A stretch of 64,000 nucleotides of DNA from Metellina segmentata (Eukaryota; Arthropoda; Arachnida; Araneae; Tetragnathidae). Where the stretch lies: NCBI GenBank assembly GCA_947359465.1, contig OX375872.1, forward strand, positions 84,996,931 through 85,060,930. Direction: 5' to 3'. The notes under the pieces were generated by a model, which saw nothing but the letters and a program-made list of their open reading frames with translations, had not been told where the DNA came from and ran no database searches. Shown piece by piece: positions 20,330 to 32,226 of the stretch. A program made the position numbers and the translations under genes. Numbering within the stretch: the first letter of the stretch is position 1; each line of letters begins with the position of its first letter.

Positions 20330-22450
20330 ATCCAAAGACGACCAAATGCTAGAGAATAAATCCTTCCGCTCTACAAATAATATTTTTTAAAGTGTTGTTT
20401 CAGGAAAGTAGTTTGACCAATACTCTTGAGATCCCATAAAGACATGGGCGAATTCGAAAAAAATAGGACCATTTTCTTAAAAGCAATTTTATCATTTATT
20501 AAACATGAATTTTGTGCTATAGCATCAGGATTAGATATTGGGTTTTTATGACGCAAGGCCATGTGAAATGAGCAAATATTAGGAAAATCTGTGGCCGTAT
20601 GGTAATGGATTTTCGTTAAATTTGGTACAGGGTTTTAGTTTATGCATAAATAACGTTAGCCGAAATATTCAGGATCAAAATAAAATGCCTCAAACTTTGA
20701 AAATATTTAAAGGATTTATAACTTTGAAGAGCAGTTGTGAGATCGCTTAATGTCGCATGTTTGAAATTCTGTTTCTCAAAAACTACTTAACGTAGACAAA
20801 CATGTTTTACATATTTATAATCTGTACAAAATTCTATTTTTATCACTTTGGAAACAATATTAAACATATTTAATCTAAAATTTAGTTGCAAAAAAATGGG
20901 AAATGGTCGTTTTTTGACCGAATTAAAAACATTTCTATTGGCTAAAGAAATTTTAAGACATCGTTGAATATCATGCCAGTTATAGTGCTAGGTATATTAC
21001 CGATATAGTATGGAAGTCTCATTTTAATTCTTTCATCTTCAAAGTAGTTAGCGAAAATGACAATATTCTACTCTAAATGGGTTATAAGAAATCAAAAGGA
21101 CAGCTCCGAGAAAACCGACATTTCACAGGAATACAGTTTAATATGTTTATTGCTTGTAAAAAAACTTAAAGCAACAAAAATTAAATCAAAATCACAACAT
21201 TTGCTTCCCAGTCTATGTATAGTACGTGAACTTTAATGATAACAGAGAAATTAAATACAGATAATGAAACCCTATATCAACAAAGAAATACCAAATCATT
21301 TTTTAACTTAAAAAGTGAATTATAGAAGCCGAAAAAATCAGTGTCAAAACAAGCTTTAAAATTTCAACTTTTAACTTTTAACTAATTACTTTTTCAAATT
21401 TACTGTGTGGTAAAACTCGTGTTAAATTTTGCATCTTCTATAATTTAAAACGTGGTTTTTTGTGCTACCGAATTCTAACTCTTTACTTCTTTTCCTGGCG
21501 ATTATGATAAATACGAAACACGAATTTGTTGTGTACATTTGGGAATAGTAATGTAGCAATGATAGTCACGCATTCCCGTAACGGCTGCGGTCTCTGATGA
21601 AACACTTCTGGATTGCCACTAGAACATTCGCCGGTGTTCTTAAGCTTTCGGTTCAGCAAAAAATTATCAGTTTAGAAAGCCAAGCACATTTATAATCATA
21701 ATTAATTTAATATATAGTTTATTTATTCGGTTAACTGTCCTTTAATTTAAAAGCATCTTTCAAGGGCGAAAATGGATGTCTTAATGGCGTGTTCCCGCTT
21801 TTTTGATTAGTCATACGATAAAATACTACGATAGTTTCCATCTAGTTAAAAATGCTCCTGGGACGAAAATAAACAAATTACACAATGATGAAATTTTCAG
21901 GACAGATAATATACATTTTTACTCATAGTACTGAACATTGAGGTTTCAAAGTTGACCGCAGTAAAATTTGTATTAAAAAATAGAAAAATCGCCATTTTCA
22001 ATTATTTTACTTTATTATTTCTTTCTTAACTAAGTAATAGAAACACAACCCTTAAATTATACCAAACTTTTTGAGAAGTGCTTTGTTAATAATAAGTTTT
22101 GATAATGTCTTTCCCATTTGTAGAGGTACTAGAGCAATATGAAATTTGTATCAAATGGGCAAAATTCTATTTTCGCTGATCCCCGAGAATGAGCAGTAAC
22201 GGATAGAAAACTATATTCAGACACTTTCCAAGACCTTTTACTAAATTTTTAATTTGTGTCTATAATTTGTTGAAATATAGGGTCTCAAACACGCTATTAA
22301 TGCTTTAAAAAAAATCTACATTTGCATGACCTTGAACTTTATATAAAATTCAATAAAACATAAAATATACATTTTGGACATCTAATATTTGGTAGTTCCT
22401 CCTTACTTTACGTGATCTATTTAAAAACTTATTTTCATTAAAATCGGTGC
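20330..22450. other. Anonymous AT-rich DNA
   Basis: No gene, SINE or terminal-repeat structure recognised. Frames are short and without familiar motifs. Confidence 0.6.
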
Positions 22451-22611
22451 GATGTGTCAGCCACAGCCGATTTGCTCATTTTGCGTGGAATGACCCAAGA
22501 GGGAGATATTAAGACAAGTTTTGGGCCATTAGACTACAGCCGGTACAGCAGTTGTACCTCGATTGTTCCAGGAAAGAATTTAGACTACGGCCAGCATTGC
22601 AGTAATAAAGA

Positions 22612-22790
22612 AACGATTCGCCCGATCGGCAATAGCACAATTTTCAAAGCAAAACAAAGCTAAAGGTAACAATAGATAGGGATCAAAGTTTTCTACGAGT
22701 GTCAATGTTAAAAATTTCTCTAAGGGGCCCGTCTTCATATTAAACTGGGTGCTAGCTCCGAATATTTCAATTTGTTCCCGGTATCCAACA
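22612..22790 (+). repeat. Dispersed repeat R, single copy
   Basis: Shares TTCGCCCGATCGGCAATAGC, CTAAGGGGCCCGTCTTC and TTAAACTGGGTGCTAGCTCC with the inverted pair at 27909-28993, at lower similarity. Confidence 0.7.
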
Positions 22791-22799
22791 AAAAGTATT

Positions 22800-23780
22800 A
22801 AGGAAACCACACAGGATGAATTTTATAACAGCATGTGCCAGGGAATGTCAGATACTCCAATAATAAAGATTAAAGTACACTTTATGAATCTGAAACACGA
22901 TTAGGAGTGGAAAAGTGTTATTCCCATGACCATGCTCCGAAACCTTACGACGCAATAGATAAAATATTTTATTTTAGTATGTAATCAAATCAGTGAGCAT
23001 GGGTAGCAAAATTCATATCCTATCATGATTAATATCAGAATTAAACATAATTGGGGGGGGGTGAAATTATCTTTATATACACTAAACTGCTACAAATAAC
23101 TTTCTTTTCCATAGGAATCCAATTGTTAAAAGTTACCAGATATGTTCAACTGTACAATCTCCAAATAAAATGAGCCAAAAATGTTTAAAACAAAATCAAG
23201 CATGAAGGTAGGACATACTTTCGATAAAAGTGTACTAAGAATTAAACGTTCAATATACATCCTGTACTCAAAATTATCTCAGTTTTAAGCATCACCGCCT
23301 CCAATAAGATCTAAACAAGAGATGCATTAGAGGTTTCCAAATACCCGAATCGATTGAAATCTTGAGTAAAATACTAAACATTACCTCAAAGCTCAACAGG
23401 TAAAATTCTAATACCATATTATAAAAATTCACCCAAAACAGTATTGATCAGTAACGGATGTTACTAAAATAGAAATTTAAAAAAATGAGAAACTTGAGGG
23501 TAAAAACTACTTACTAAATCCGAACCAGTATCTAAATTCTCTGTATAGACGTTTTACAATAAAGCAAAACATTGCTAGCACACGTTCTACAATAAAACAA
23601 AAAATTGCTAGCCCACCCATTGCAAGACCGTATAACATGATCGTAATCACTACTAGAAGAGCAAGTACTTTAAAAATTCAATGCAAAGGACGTCGTATAA
23701 GACAGATTCGTAATTACGTCCTCCAGATGCTTCTACAAGTATAAAACAGGCTCCTACATAACGGCACTGAAATAAAAAAA
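22800..23780. other. Anonymous AT-rich DNA; possible duplicon trace
   Basis: Nothing coding was recognised. 23655-23750 (ACTTTAAAAATTCAATGC and onward) resembles the downstream edge of duplicons A (3808-3890) and B (9895-9975), possibly a fourth, very decayed trace. The similarity is weak. Confidence 0.4.
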
Positions 23781-24200
23781 AAGCTAGGTAGGTAGTTGAA
23801 TTAACGTCACGCTGACGTAACATAATGGGTTAATGGCGAAGGTACGGGATCACACCCGAAAGAAAATATCCGAGGACCGCACGCAATTTCGAACCATGGT
23901 CAGTAAATCGTACCGTAGTTCAAAATTACGAGGTGTTGTCCTCGAATCTTTCCCTTAAGGGACTGATTCCGGACCGTCGTCAATAGCCCGTTGTGTTGCT
24001 CTAGTACGACGTTAACTAAAATTACCAATTACTTCCAACCATGTCGTTGCCGGTCCCGTGTTTTCCTCGAATCTTCCTTTTTAGTATTGTTGCCACGCTA
24101 ACCCGGTTGGATGGTAATGGTAATGGTAATTTTAGTTAACGTCGTACTAGAGCAACACAACGGGCTATTGACGACGGTCCGGGATCAGTCCCCACTAACC
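23780..24200. repeat. SINE-1 fragments
   Basis: 23785-23905 (-) is an old 3' body, 23905-24032 (+) a young-type 3' body ending AACTAAAATTACCAATTAC, and 24110-24195 (-) a young-type 3' end. Confidence 0.75.
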
Positions 24201-24254
24201 CGGTTGTAAGAGCATCGGATTATGCATAGCCAATTTCATCAAATGTATTCCCAT

Positions 24255-24600
24255 GTCGCCGACTATCCGGTATAGCGGTTAAGGTGTTAGCTTCTAGATC
24301 GGAAAGTTCCTAGTTCGAATCAGGGTCAGTGCATGGATATTTGTAAGCGTACTCTGAAGAGTTGGCTGGTGCACCATAAATCTGTCGTGGCCGAAAGCCC
24401 TCACGTTGGTTTGGTATGGAAGTATGGAGAGTGGGGTGCCTACTCAAATATGTCATCGTCGTCATCTGACCGTATTTCAAAATTACGAGGTGTTGTCCTT
24501 GGATATTTCCCTTAAGGGATTGATCCCGGACCGTCGTCAATAGTCCGTTGTGTTGCTCTAGTACGATGTTTATTAAAAATTACAAAAATTACCAACTACC
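24255..24600 (+). repeat. SINE-1, near full-length with tRNA-like head
   Basis: Head GCCGACTATCCGGTATAGCG with the B box AGTTCGAATCAGG (one change from the consensus), then full body and tail. It is slightly diverged from the young group. Confidence 0.82.
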
Positions 24601-24826
24601 CTAATCGTCGCCTATAGCCTGTTGTGTTGCTCCAGTGCGACGTTAAGTAAATTCCTATCTACATGCTTACATAGGTAAAATTTTCATAAATTGAACCTAC
24701 ACCTCCCTCAGATCAGGCAGGTAAACTGAATTTTCTAAGGACAAATGCGCAAGTTTAGGTGTTGCCTCGTCATCTGACCGTGGTTCAAACTTCTGTTTTG
24801 TTGTCCTCGGATCTTTCCCGTTAGGT
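24580..24826. repeat. Direct repeat, first copy (partner 25245-25489)
   Basis: From ACCAACTACCCTAATCGTCG to CTTTCCCGTTAGG it matches 25245-25489 with only a handful of substitutions. The duplicated stretch is a mixture of SINE-1 3' ends and unique sequence, so it is a segmental duplication and not two SINE insertions. Confidence 0.8.
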
Positions 24827-24829
24827 AAG

Positions 24830-25162
24830 GTAATTGGTAATTTTAGTTAACCTCGTACTAGAGCAACACAACGGGCTTTTGACGACGGTCCGGGATCAGT
24901 CCCTTAAGGGAAAGATCCGAGGACAACACCTCGTTATTTTGAACCACGGTCAGATGACGAAGCAACACCTGAGCTGGCACCCCACTCTCCAAACTTCCAC
25001 GCCAACCCAACGTGAGGGCTTTCGGCCACGACAGATTTAAGGTGCACCAGCTGCCTCTACACCATACGTTTACAAACATCCATGCCCGAACCCGGATTCG
25101 AACCAGGAACCTTCCGATCTAGAGGCTAACACCTTAACCACTATACCGGTTGGTCGGCATGT
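24830..25162 (-). repeat. SINE-1, full-length young copy
   Basis: Minus-strand head with A and B boxes (CCGGATTCGAACCAGGAACC seen on the plus strand), complete body and tail. It sits between the two direct repeats 24580-24826 and 25245-25489. Confidence 0.88.
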
Positions 25163-25720
25163 TGTCCTTGGATAATTCCCTGATCCCGGACCGTCGTCAA
25201 TAGCCCGTTGTGTTGCTCTAGTACGATGTTTATTAAAAATTACCAAAATTACCAACTACCCTGATCGTTGCCTACAGCCTGTTGTGTTGCTCCAGTGCGA
25301 CGTTAAGTAAATTCCTATCTACATGCCTACATAGGTAAAATTTTCATAAATTGAACCAACACCTCCCTCAGATCAGGCAGGTAAACTGAATTTTCTAAGG
25401 ACAAATGCGCCAGTTTAGGTGTTGCCTCGTCATCTGACCGTGGTTCAAACTTCTGTTTTGTTGTCCTCGGATCTTTCCCGTTAGGATTGATCATGGATCG
25501 TCGTCATTGGATTGGTGTGTTGCTCTAGTACGACGTTAATTGAAATACCTACCAACCTACCCTTTGAGGATTAAATAGTCCGTTGTGTTTTGCTTCAGTT
25601 GTAACGCTAATTAAAAAATACCAAATTCCCCTTTAGGATTGATCCCCACCTTCTGCAATAACCTATTTTGTTGCTCCCGTGCGACGTTAATTAACTACCT
25701 TCCGTTTGTACAGAAAATTG
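25163..25720. repeat. SINE-1 3' fragments and second direct-repeat copy
   Basis: 25163-25255 is a SINE-1 3' end, 25245-25489 the second copy of the duplicated stretch, and 25490-25720 further plus-strand SINE-1 3' ends with GTGCGACGTTAATTAACTAC. No gene. Confidence 0.72.
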
Positions 25721-26190
25721 TAGTTGCCGCTTGGGTTGTATGTCACAACAAATTAATCGGACTTGGCGAAAAACTGTGCTCAACTATAATGGAAAATCCG
25801 TTTGGAATAAGTTGAGTTTCTTTCTGAAAGCTCTTTAGTTGCTATTGTTTATTTGAATTTCATTTTACGTATTTATCAAATCTTACCCGTAAAAGCCATT
25901 TCATAACTATGACAAGTAAACGTAGAGTAACTTTTGATCCATCAACTTTTGCTGAAAAGCCAGGTACTATTTTTCAACATGAATTTCTGTTGTATTAAAA
26001 ATAACAGTATATTAAAAAATAAAGCTAAAGTGTAATCTGTTATTCAACCCGGTTGTTTGTTTTGATCACGATGGGTAACGCACGTATTGATTTTGAAACA
26101 ATAATTTACTTTAAGTGTTTATTTTTTACCTCTAAAAATGAAGTTTGTTGGCTTCACTTGCCTTGAAAGAAGTCGGCTATGCTGGACTCC
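25720..26190. other. Anonymous AT-rich DNA
   Basis: No feature recognised. Confidence 0.55.
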
Positions 26191-26490
26191 GCCTTAGTAA
26201 AGTTGCTAGAGTCGCGGGTTAGCTATAGTAGGGTTCCGAGTTCGAAAATGGATCCAACCACACCATCGTGTGCGTGGGGACTTTTGCACTTTAATTGGCG
26301 TGATTTGGAAGTTTGGAGACTGCCATTCAAGTGTTGACCTTGTCATCTGACAGTGTTTCAAAATTTGTGTTATCCTCTGATCTTTCCCTTTGGATTGTTC
26401 CCAAGGGAAAGCAATAATCGGGATTGATCTCAGACCGCGTGTGTTGATCCAGTGCGACGTAAATTGAACTGCATGCCAACTTTGCAGGAC
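26190..26490 (+). repeat. Old SINE-1 copy with degraded type-ii head
   Basis: GGGTTCCGAGTTCGAAAATGG is the B-box region, followed by a shortened body (TGGAAGTTTGGAGACTG, CATCTGACAGTGTTTC) and the GTGCGACGTAAATTGA tail. Confidence 0.65.
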
Positions 26491-26539
26491 TAATTGAGTC
26501 GAGTACACAGTTTAAAATTAGAATTGCCAGTATTCAATC

Positions 26540-26765
26540 GGGGATGGGTCCGTCGTGGTTCAGTGGGTATGTACTCTGCACTAGTAAACCTAGTTGAAAG
26601 CGGCGCAAGTTTGAATCCTGTCGGGCGTGTTCCTCCTTGGCTGTACCTTCTGTGTCATGGAAATTTCATACGTGTTGTTTACTTGATATAGTATGTCTTG
26701 TGTCTGGCACAGCATCGCCAAATACGGCTCTTGTGCCATAAAATCCCAAAACAACCAATCCAGGA
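26540..26765 (+). repeat. SINE-2: tRNA-like head with the 3' tail of the I-like LINE
   Basis: The head carries an A box (TGGTTCAGTGGGTATG) and a B box (AGTTTGAATCC). The 3' end at 26694-26758 reads TGTCTTGTGTCTGGCACAGC ... GCCATAAAATCCCAAAACAACCAA. This matches the 3' terminus of the LINE at 41212-41281 (TGTCTTGTGTCTGGCACAGC ... GCCATAAAAACCCAACCAA). Sharing a 3' end is the usual sign that a SINE is copied by that LINE's reverse transcriptase. Confidence 0.8.
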
Positions 26766-26769
26766 TGCG

Positions 26770-27565
26770 TACAGTCTACTTGGAAATTTTCAACTCAATG
26801 TATTAACGCGTTCGAGAGATTTTGTCACTTCTGAATTGTTCTCCGACAGGCCGACAGAAATCGTTTTTAAGATGAGAATATTTTGACAGTTTTGTGCTTT
26901 CTAGATTGCCTTACTGTTACAATAGTTTTGGTAAAAAAAAAAAAAAAAACAAGAAAGTTAAGTATTCGTTGGATTAAGCGTGGAAAATTCGTTTGTAGAT
27001 CGGCCTATCAGAGCCTAGCTAGGTGGCGCTGCCACTATACGACGCCCTCCTGGACTGGCGGGAACGTCTCTCAGATGTAGACAATAGTTGTAGTTGTTTC
27101 TGACTAACATCTTTGTGTCGTTGTAAAACCTCACATCTCTGTACGTTTGTATATAATATGCTTAATCTTGAATAAATAGTGCGTAGAATAATTACTTAAC
27201 GTATAAATTAATGGAAAGAAGGTGAATGGAAATAGGCCATAAAGTGATGACATCGTAAGAACTAACCACAAAGACAAAACGAAACGGTGTTGTGACATTA
27301 AGTTAGTAAATGCACATTCAAATCTAAAGATTTAAACATTAGAAATCTGAAATCTATTAACTTGCAAGAATTGATAACAGTGAAATTGGTTTGTATTACA
27401 TGCTCTTCTATGATTTCGATATATACTTGTAATCAATGTGGTTTCAAAATCAGTTTCTACACATGAAGCAATGAATAAAAAAACTACAAGGGGTAGATGT
27501 CTTGGTCATGCAAATAGCTTTTAGGGGACTTGTGTGTTTATAATACTTTCATTCTCGTGTTCAGA
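26770..27565. other. No gene recognised; LTR-like stretch considered
   Basis: 26930-26950 is a poly-A run. 26990-27185 is a G+C-richer patch followed by TATATAATATG and AATAAA, which could be an old solo LTR, but no TG...CA borders or target duplication were found. Confidence 0.3.
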
Positions 27566-27569
27566 CATT

Positions 27570-27805
27570 GATTCTTTTCGTAAGGCCTTAAATCTGTCGT
27601 GGTCTCGAGTGTATTTACGTTGGCGTGGTGTGGAAGTTTGGAGAGTGGGGTGCCAGCTCAGGTGTTGCCTCGTCGTCTCAGGTGATGCCTCGTTAAAAAT
27701 TACGTGTTCTCGGATCTTTCCATTCGGGTTTGATCCCAGACGTCGCCAATAACCCGTTGTGTTGCTCCAGTGTGACGTTAGTTAAAATACCTTCCTATTT
27801 TTGTA
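27570..27805 (+). repeat. SINE-1 body, old
   Basis: CTTAAATCTGTCGTGGTCTC through TGGAAGTTTGGAGAGTGG to the GTGTGACGTTAGTTAAAATA tail, with an internal 20-bp reduplication of CTCAGGTG(T/A)TGCCTCGT. Confidence 0.72.
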
Positions 27806-27908
27806 AGGGATGCAAGACTATGTACCCTAAAAAGCGATTGTAGGTGATAGTGCTTAATGTTAAATTCCATTGGATAATATCGAACAAAAATATAGGAATG
27901 TTACGTTC

Positions 27909-28140
27909 ACCCGTCAAAAAAAAAACCGACTCGCCCGATCGCAATTGCACAATTTACATCACAGCAAAACTGAAGGTAGCAATCGATAACGGTGAATGTT
28001 TTCTACAAATACCAATAATTAAAATTTGTCTAAGGGGTCATCTTCACATTAAATTGGGTGCTTGCTCCGATATTTTCAATACAAACCCCCATCTTTTATC
28101 ACATATTTGGATTCTACACACAATTTCAGGCGGATTTGAT
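27909..28140 (+). repeat. Repeat R, left arm of an inverted pair
   Basis: From ACCCGTCAAAAA through CGCCCGATCGCAATTGCACA to the TTCTACACACAATTTCAGG block. The inverted partner is at 28755-28993, leaving about 615 bp between the arms. Confidence 0.8.
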
Positions 28141-28754
28141 GAAAAAATAATGAAAAACGGCGTAAAATTGATCAAGAAAAACCATTAAGGGAGCGTGTAA
28201 ATGTTAAGAATTCAGTCACATTATAAATATTAATAAAGACGTGTAGTGGCCGTCGCAATCAATGACCTGTTGCAGGCGCCTTGGTATGGAGTCCGTAAAG
28301 ATGGGACAAAGTCAAAATCCATTCTGATTGAATCCCATGATCTGTTGGCAGAAATTTCTGTTTTCACTTTGTGAACAATCCCCAACAATGATAATAATCA
28401 TCGAATTTCGCGAAGTCTCACTTCACTACTAATTATGCACGTAATGAGCTGAAATTTGGAATTCCGAAGCTTCAGTAACAGTTGAATCGCATGGAGTCAA
28501 AATTTACGTATGTTTCTATTCATAATTTTTATGAATATTAATTTCATAATTGATAAAAAAAATAGTAAATTTAGTTTGATAGTTAAAAATGTTTAGATTG
28601 TGTTTGGGTTTTTGGATAGCAAAGGATGAAAAAACTATTTCAAAGAAAAATTAATTTTTGTAGCAAATATAACAAATAAACGTGAAACACTAATTTAACA
28701 TCAGATCTAATTTTCAAACACTTACAAATTGGTGAAAAATCCAATAAAATTGAA

Positions 28755-28993
28755 CTATTTTTTATTTCCACCTGAAATTGTGTGTAGAATCCAAATTTGT
28801 GATAAAAGATGGGGGTTCGTATTGAAATATTCGGAGCAAGCACCCAATTTAATATGAAGACGGCCCCTTAGACAAATTTTAAATATTGATATTTCTTGAA
28901 AATATTCATCCCTATCGATTGCTAACTTCCGTTTTGTTCTGCGATGTAAACTGTGCAATTGCGATCGGGTAAGTCGTTTTACGGGTCTACCGA
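28755..28993 (-). repeat. Repeat R, right arm of an inverted pair
   Basis: Complement of 27909-28140 at roughly 85-90 percent identity by eye. The pair could be long terminal inverted repeats of one element (27909-28993) or two independent insertions. No transposase frame lies between them. Confidence 0.8.
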
Positions 28994-28994
28994 G

Positions 28995-29684
28995 TGTATC
29001 AGTAAAGAAGTGAACTTTCAAGAATTTTTAAAAACACTGAGTTTAAAAGATGCAATAAAAGAGAATGAGATAAATATTTTTGACATTCTAAATCTTAAGA
29101 TCCTAAATGGTTGCAAAATATCTTGGTCAATTAAAACTAAAATTGTATTTATTAGAAAATGTGAAATTCTGGTATTCATCTATATATATATTTCCGTTAT
29201 CTGCAGATTGATGTATTGAACACCTTAAATGGGTGTTATGGGATTATATGTTTGATAGATAACAAAATTTACAAAACGTACGATGAAATACCCGTTTTAG
29301 ACTAACATTTTATTAGTGTTTCATATTTGTTTTGATAAAAGCAAGGTGCAAGTGTATGGTGATGTATGTTTCAAAATGTTCGCTTGATTTTTCACTTTTG
29401 GTAATGACGTTTCTTTTGAGTATTCCTGCAATGATCTATGATCACTTCACGGTGAAGTTTTAAAAATCTCGTGCTTGCAATTATTTTGAAATTTTGTTCA
29501 GAAACGAGGGTGGTTTCCTTTCTTATGCGTCGTGTTTTACCCCCCAACAGCAGTTACATCACTCAAACTATACATCATTATATGCATAACAAATATTTTA
29601 AATTTATTTTTTTATTAGACTATTCAATTTTAACGTCAATTTGCATTAGTCTATATCATGTCTTACGTTTTTAGCAGCTTGTCC
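28995..29684. other. Anonymous AT-rich DNA
   Basis: No feature recognised. Confidence 0.55.
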
Positions 29685-29696
29685 GATTTTGAACCT

Positions 29697-30022
29697 GCCG
29701 ACCAACCGGTATAGTGGTTAAGGTATTAGCCTCTAGAGGAAGGTTCCTGGTTCGAATCCAGGTCCGGGCATGGATGTTTGTAAACGTATGGTGTAGAGGC
29801 GGTTGGTGCACCTTAAATCTGTCGTGCCGAAAGTGCTCACGTTAGGTTGGCGTGGAAGTTTGGAGAGTGGGGTGTAAACTCAAGTGTTGCTTCGTCATCT
29901 GACCGTGGTTCAAAATTACGAGGCGTTGTCCTCGGATCTTTCCCTTAAGGGACTGATCCCGGACCGTCGTCAATAGCCCGTTGTATTGCTCTAGTACGAC
30001 GTTAACTAAAATTACCATTACA
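29697..30022 (+). repeat. SINE-1, full-length young copy with 12-bp target duplication
   Basis: Complete head, body and GTTAACTAAAATTACCATTA tail, 326 bp. The flanks GATTTTGAACCT (29685-29696) and GATTTTGGACCT (30023-30034) are a target-site duplication with one mismatch. The target was itself a SINE-2/LINE tail fragment (GCGCCATAAAACCTAAACC follows at 30037). Confidence 0.92.
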
Positions 30023-30104
30023 GATTTTGGACCTTGCGCCATAAAACCTAAACCGATCAACCGTTCAAAAACAAGTACAGTAAATGGTACTTTCCATTGC
30101 GCAA

Positions 30105-30310
30105 ACGGGGCCGTCCTGACTCGGTGGGTCTGCTCACTGCGCTACCAATCAGAGTTGTAGACGATGCAGGTTAGAATCAAGTCTGGTCAGAATCCTTCCT
30201 TGGATATAGTTATATTAACGAATGATAAATACACCATTATTTGCTCATGCTGCGCCAGACACGACAACGTCAAGCATGGCGCTTGTGCCATAAAACCTTA
30301 AAACTAGCCA
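30105..30310 (+). repeat. SINE-2 copy
   Basis: Head with GACTCGGTGGGTCTGCTCAC and a weak B box (GGTTAGAATCA). The 3' tail at 30250-30305 (GCGCCAGACACGAC ... GCGCTTGTGCCATAAAACC) matches the ends of the SINE-2 at 26540 and of the I-like LINE. Confidence 0.72.
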
Positions 30311-31310
30311 TTTCTCAAACTACCAAGTGAACGAACCCTAGTGTAACTAAAAAATTACCAAATTGCGAAGAATCAAATAATTTGTAAAAAAAACTAAATC
30401 CCCTTTGGTAATTTTCTCTTGCATCCCCTTTAGCGGTACACATCTTATTTGAATAGGTCGTGATACTTTGGAATTTGGATTGAACTCGACTAGACTAGAT
30501 AGTACTCCGACAAAGAAAGGGCATTTATTCCAGTTTCGTGCTTTAAAAGGGAGGGAATAGGCCTGTTTAATATCCTATCCTCGGCACCGCTGTGAATGTG
30601 TATTTGAGAATTTTAAACGACTTTCCCTTAATTCGTTTTAGTAAATAACAAGTTGGACGTGGGTATAAAAACTGAATCTGCTTTCTATCGGTCTTCTAGC
30701 TTCTAATGCTGGCTGATTTGGGTTGTAGGGTACAAGGTCCAAAAAAATACTAAAGCTACGCCATTAACTTTTATGAAATCGGTAAATTTAAGTGGTTTAA
30801 AAAACAAATGACTAGGATTGTAACTTGGTTTTTCAATAGGATCTAAGCTTCATGTTTCCTTTTATTTGATAACTAGATCTTCGGGAATTTTAATACCCAC
30901 AAGGCCGTTTATTATACTGAAAACAAACCACATCACAATTGGTGACTAAATTTAGCAATCTTTGATACTATCGAGCGTTTAAATTGGCCTTTAGAGTAGG
31001 CTTTTTAAAGATAAATTTACTTCAATTTATATCTTGCACTTTGACAAAAGCGGACTCCTGAAGACTAAGATTTTATTTCTGGTTTTACAAACGGTCTACT
31101 TAACTCGAACAAACCATAGAAATAATCCGAAAACGTGCTGCAAATTCTAAATAGGCCGTACAAATTTCAAATTGAAATTCTTGAAACATTTTTTCAACCT
31201 TTTGGTTTTCTACAAAAGTTACTTGTTTGAGATTTCACTTTTCTCGAGAAAGTGTGATTATAAATTTAGGTGTTTTATGCGGACTTTTGATATTTTGTTT
31301 ATTTTTTTTT
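30310..31310. other. Upstream region or intron of the group-7-like paralogue
   Basis: No exon with a signal peptide and a phase-1 donor could be identified. A GGGTATAAAAACTG motif near 30661 could be a TATA box, but nothing else supports a promoter there. Confidence 0.3.
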
Positions 31311-31313
31311 CAG

Positions 31314-32179
31314 GTCCCTCTACCAGTGAAATCCTTCCTGCCAGAGGGAATGCATATGTAGACCAACTATTAGAACTGATAGGGAACGGTGGAGAAGAAG
31401 TGGATCCTTACGTCATCGAAGATGGCATTTTAAAGTTTGATAAGAATTTTTTGCTTTTTGAAGTTCAACTGCTTGATGGACAATTGACAGGTTTAAGAAC
31501 ACTTCAACGCTCCGGATTTTGCTACCTGTCTGAAACTAAAGATGTTTTACGAATCGGTGCCATCGTTGAAGCTGGTGCTTTAAGTTTCCGTTTTAAAAGT
31601 ATGATCAAGTGCATGAATTTCGGCCCTACGTTAACAGTTCACGTTAATGTGTCATTTGTTGAAGTGTTTTTTAGCTTCAGTTTTCATGCTGAAACTGGAA
31701 GTGAAGCTATTCTTCACAGTTTTAGAATTTTAGATTTGAATGGTGTGGATGTGCAAGTGACTGGTTTAGGATTTTTAACTTGGTCACTGAATATCCTCTT
31801 TAGCAATGTGGCATATTTTTTTAAAAGCCACATTAAGACTTTTATTGAAAATAATGTCAAAACTTACGTGAGTGAATTATTACCAACGCTAAAATTTCCC
31901 GCTGAGAATTCTGATGATATTTGCATGCTTAAAACCAAACCTAGAAGGGCTCTTGGTAAGGTTTCTCTGAAAGAAACCGGGAAATGGAAAAATGGAGAAG
32001 CTCGGATCTACGGAATGGAATCTGATCTCGAAATGAACGGGTTTAATCGTGAGAAAATAAAGTCTACCAAAGGATTGGAATCTGAGATTCAAGAGGAAAA
32101 GGCACCCATTGGAAATGGACAGAGCTTCCAGAAATCAACATCAAATGGAAAAATCCAACACGGTATTGTACGGACTTGA
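31314..32179 (+). CDS. Group-7-allergen-like (TULIP-type) protein, short paralogue; last exon
   Basis: The exon begins after TTTTTTTTCAG with a split glycine codon (phase 1) and gives 287 residues before TGA. The upstream in-frame ATG at 31172 is judged intronic. Residues about 10-205 parallel the N-terminal domain of the 14393-18594 gene block by block: AYVDQLLELI, EEVDPYVIEDGI, GLRTLQRSGFCYL, VEAGALSFRFKSM, then a hydrophobic stretch and an amphipathic FIENNVKTYVSELLP helix. This is the plan of the arthropod group-7 allergen family, extracellular lipid-binding folds related to LBP/BPI. The last 80 residues are charged and basic (KPRRALGK, NREKIKSTKG) and have no repeats. The N-terminal exon, expected to hold a signal peptide, is not identified. 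It lies head to head with its tailed paralogue, 12.7 kb away. Ligand and tissue are unknown. Confidence 0.78.
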
Positions 32180-32220
32180 TTTGAGCTATTTTAAAACACT
32201 AATATGTATTTCGTACGTTT

Positions 32221-32226
32221 AATAAA
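32221..32226 (+). promoter_or_regulatory. Polyadenylation signal AATAAA
   Basis: It lies 41 bp past the stop codon of the group-7-like gene, followed by a T-rich stretch, which is a normal position for a short 3' UTR. Confidence 0.65.

Noticed and set aside
26990..27190. Possible solo LTR with TATA-like and AATAAA motifs.
   Set aside because: No TG...CA borders, no target duplication and no second copy in the window.
31172..31313. ATG at 31172 as the start of the group-7-like protein.
   Set aside because: The 47 residues before the conserved part are encoded by sequence ending in a strong polypyrimidine tract and CAG, and the paralogue has an acceptor at the equivalent place and phase.
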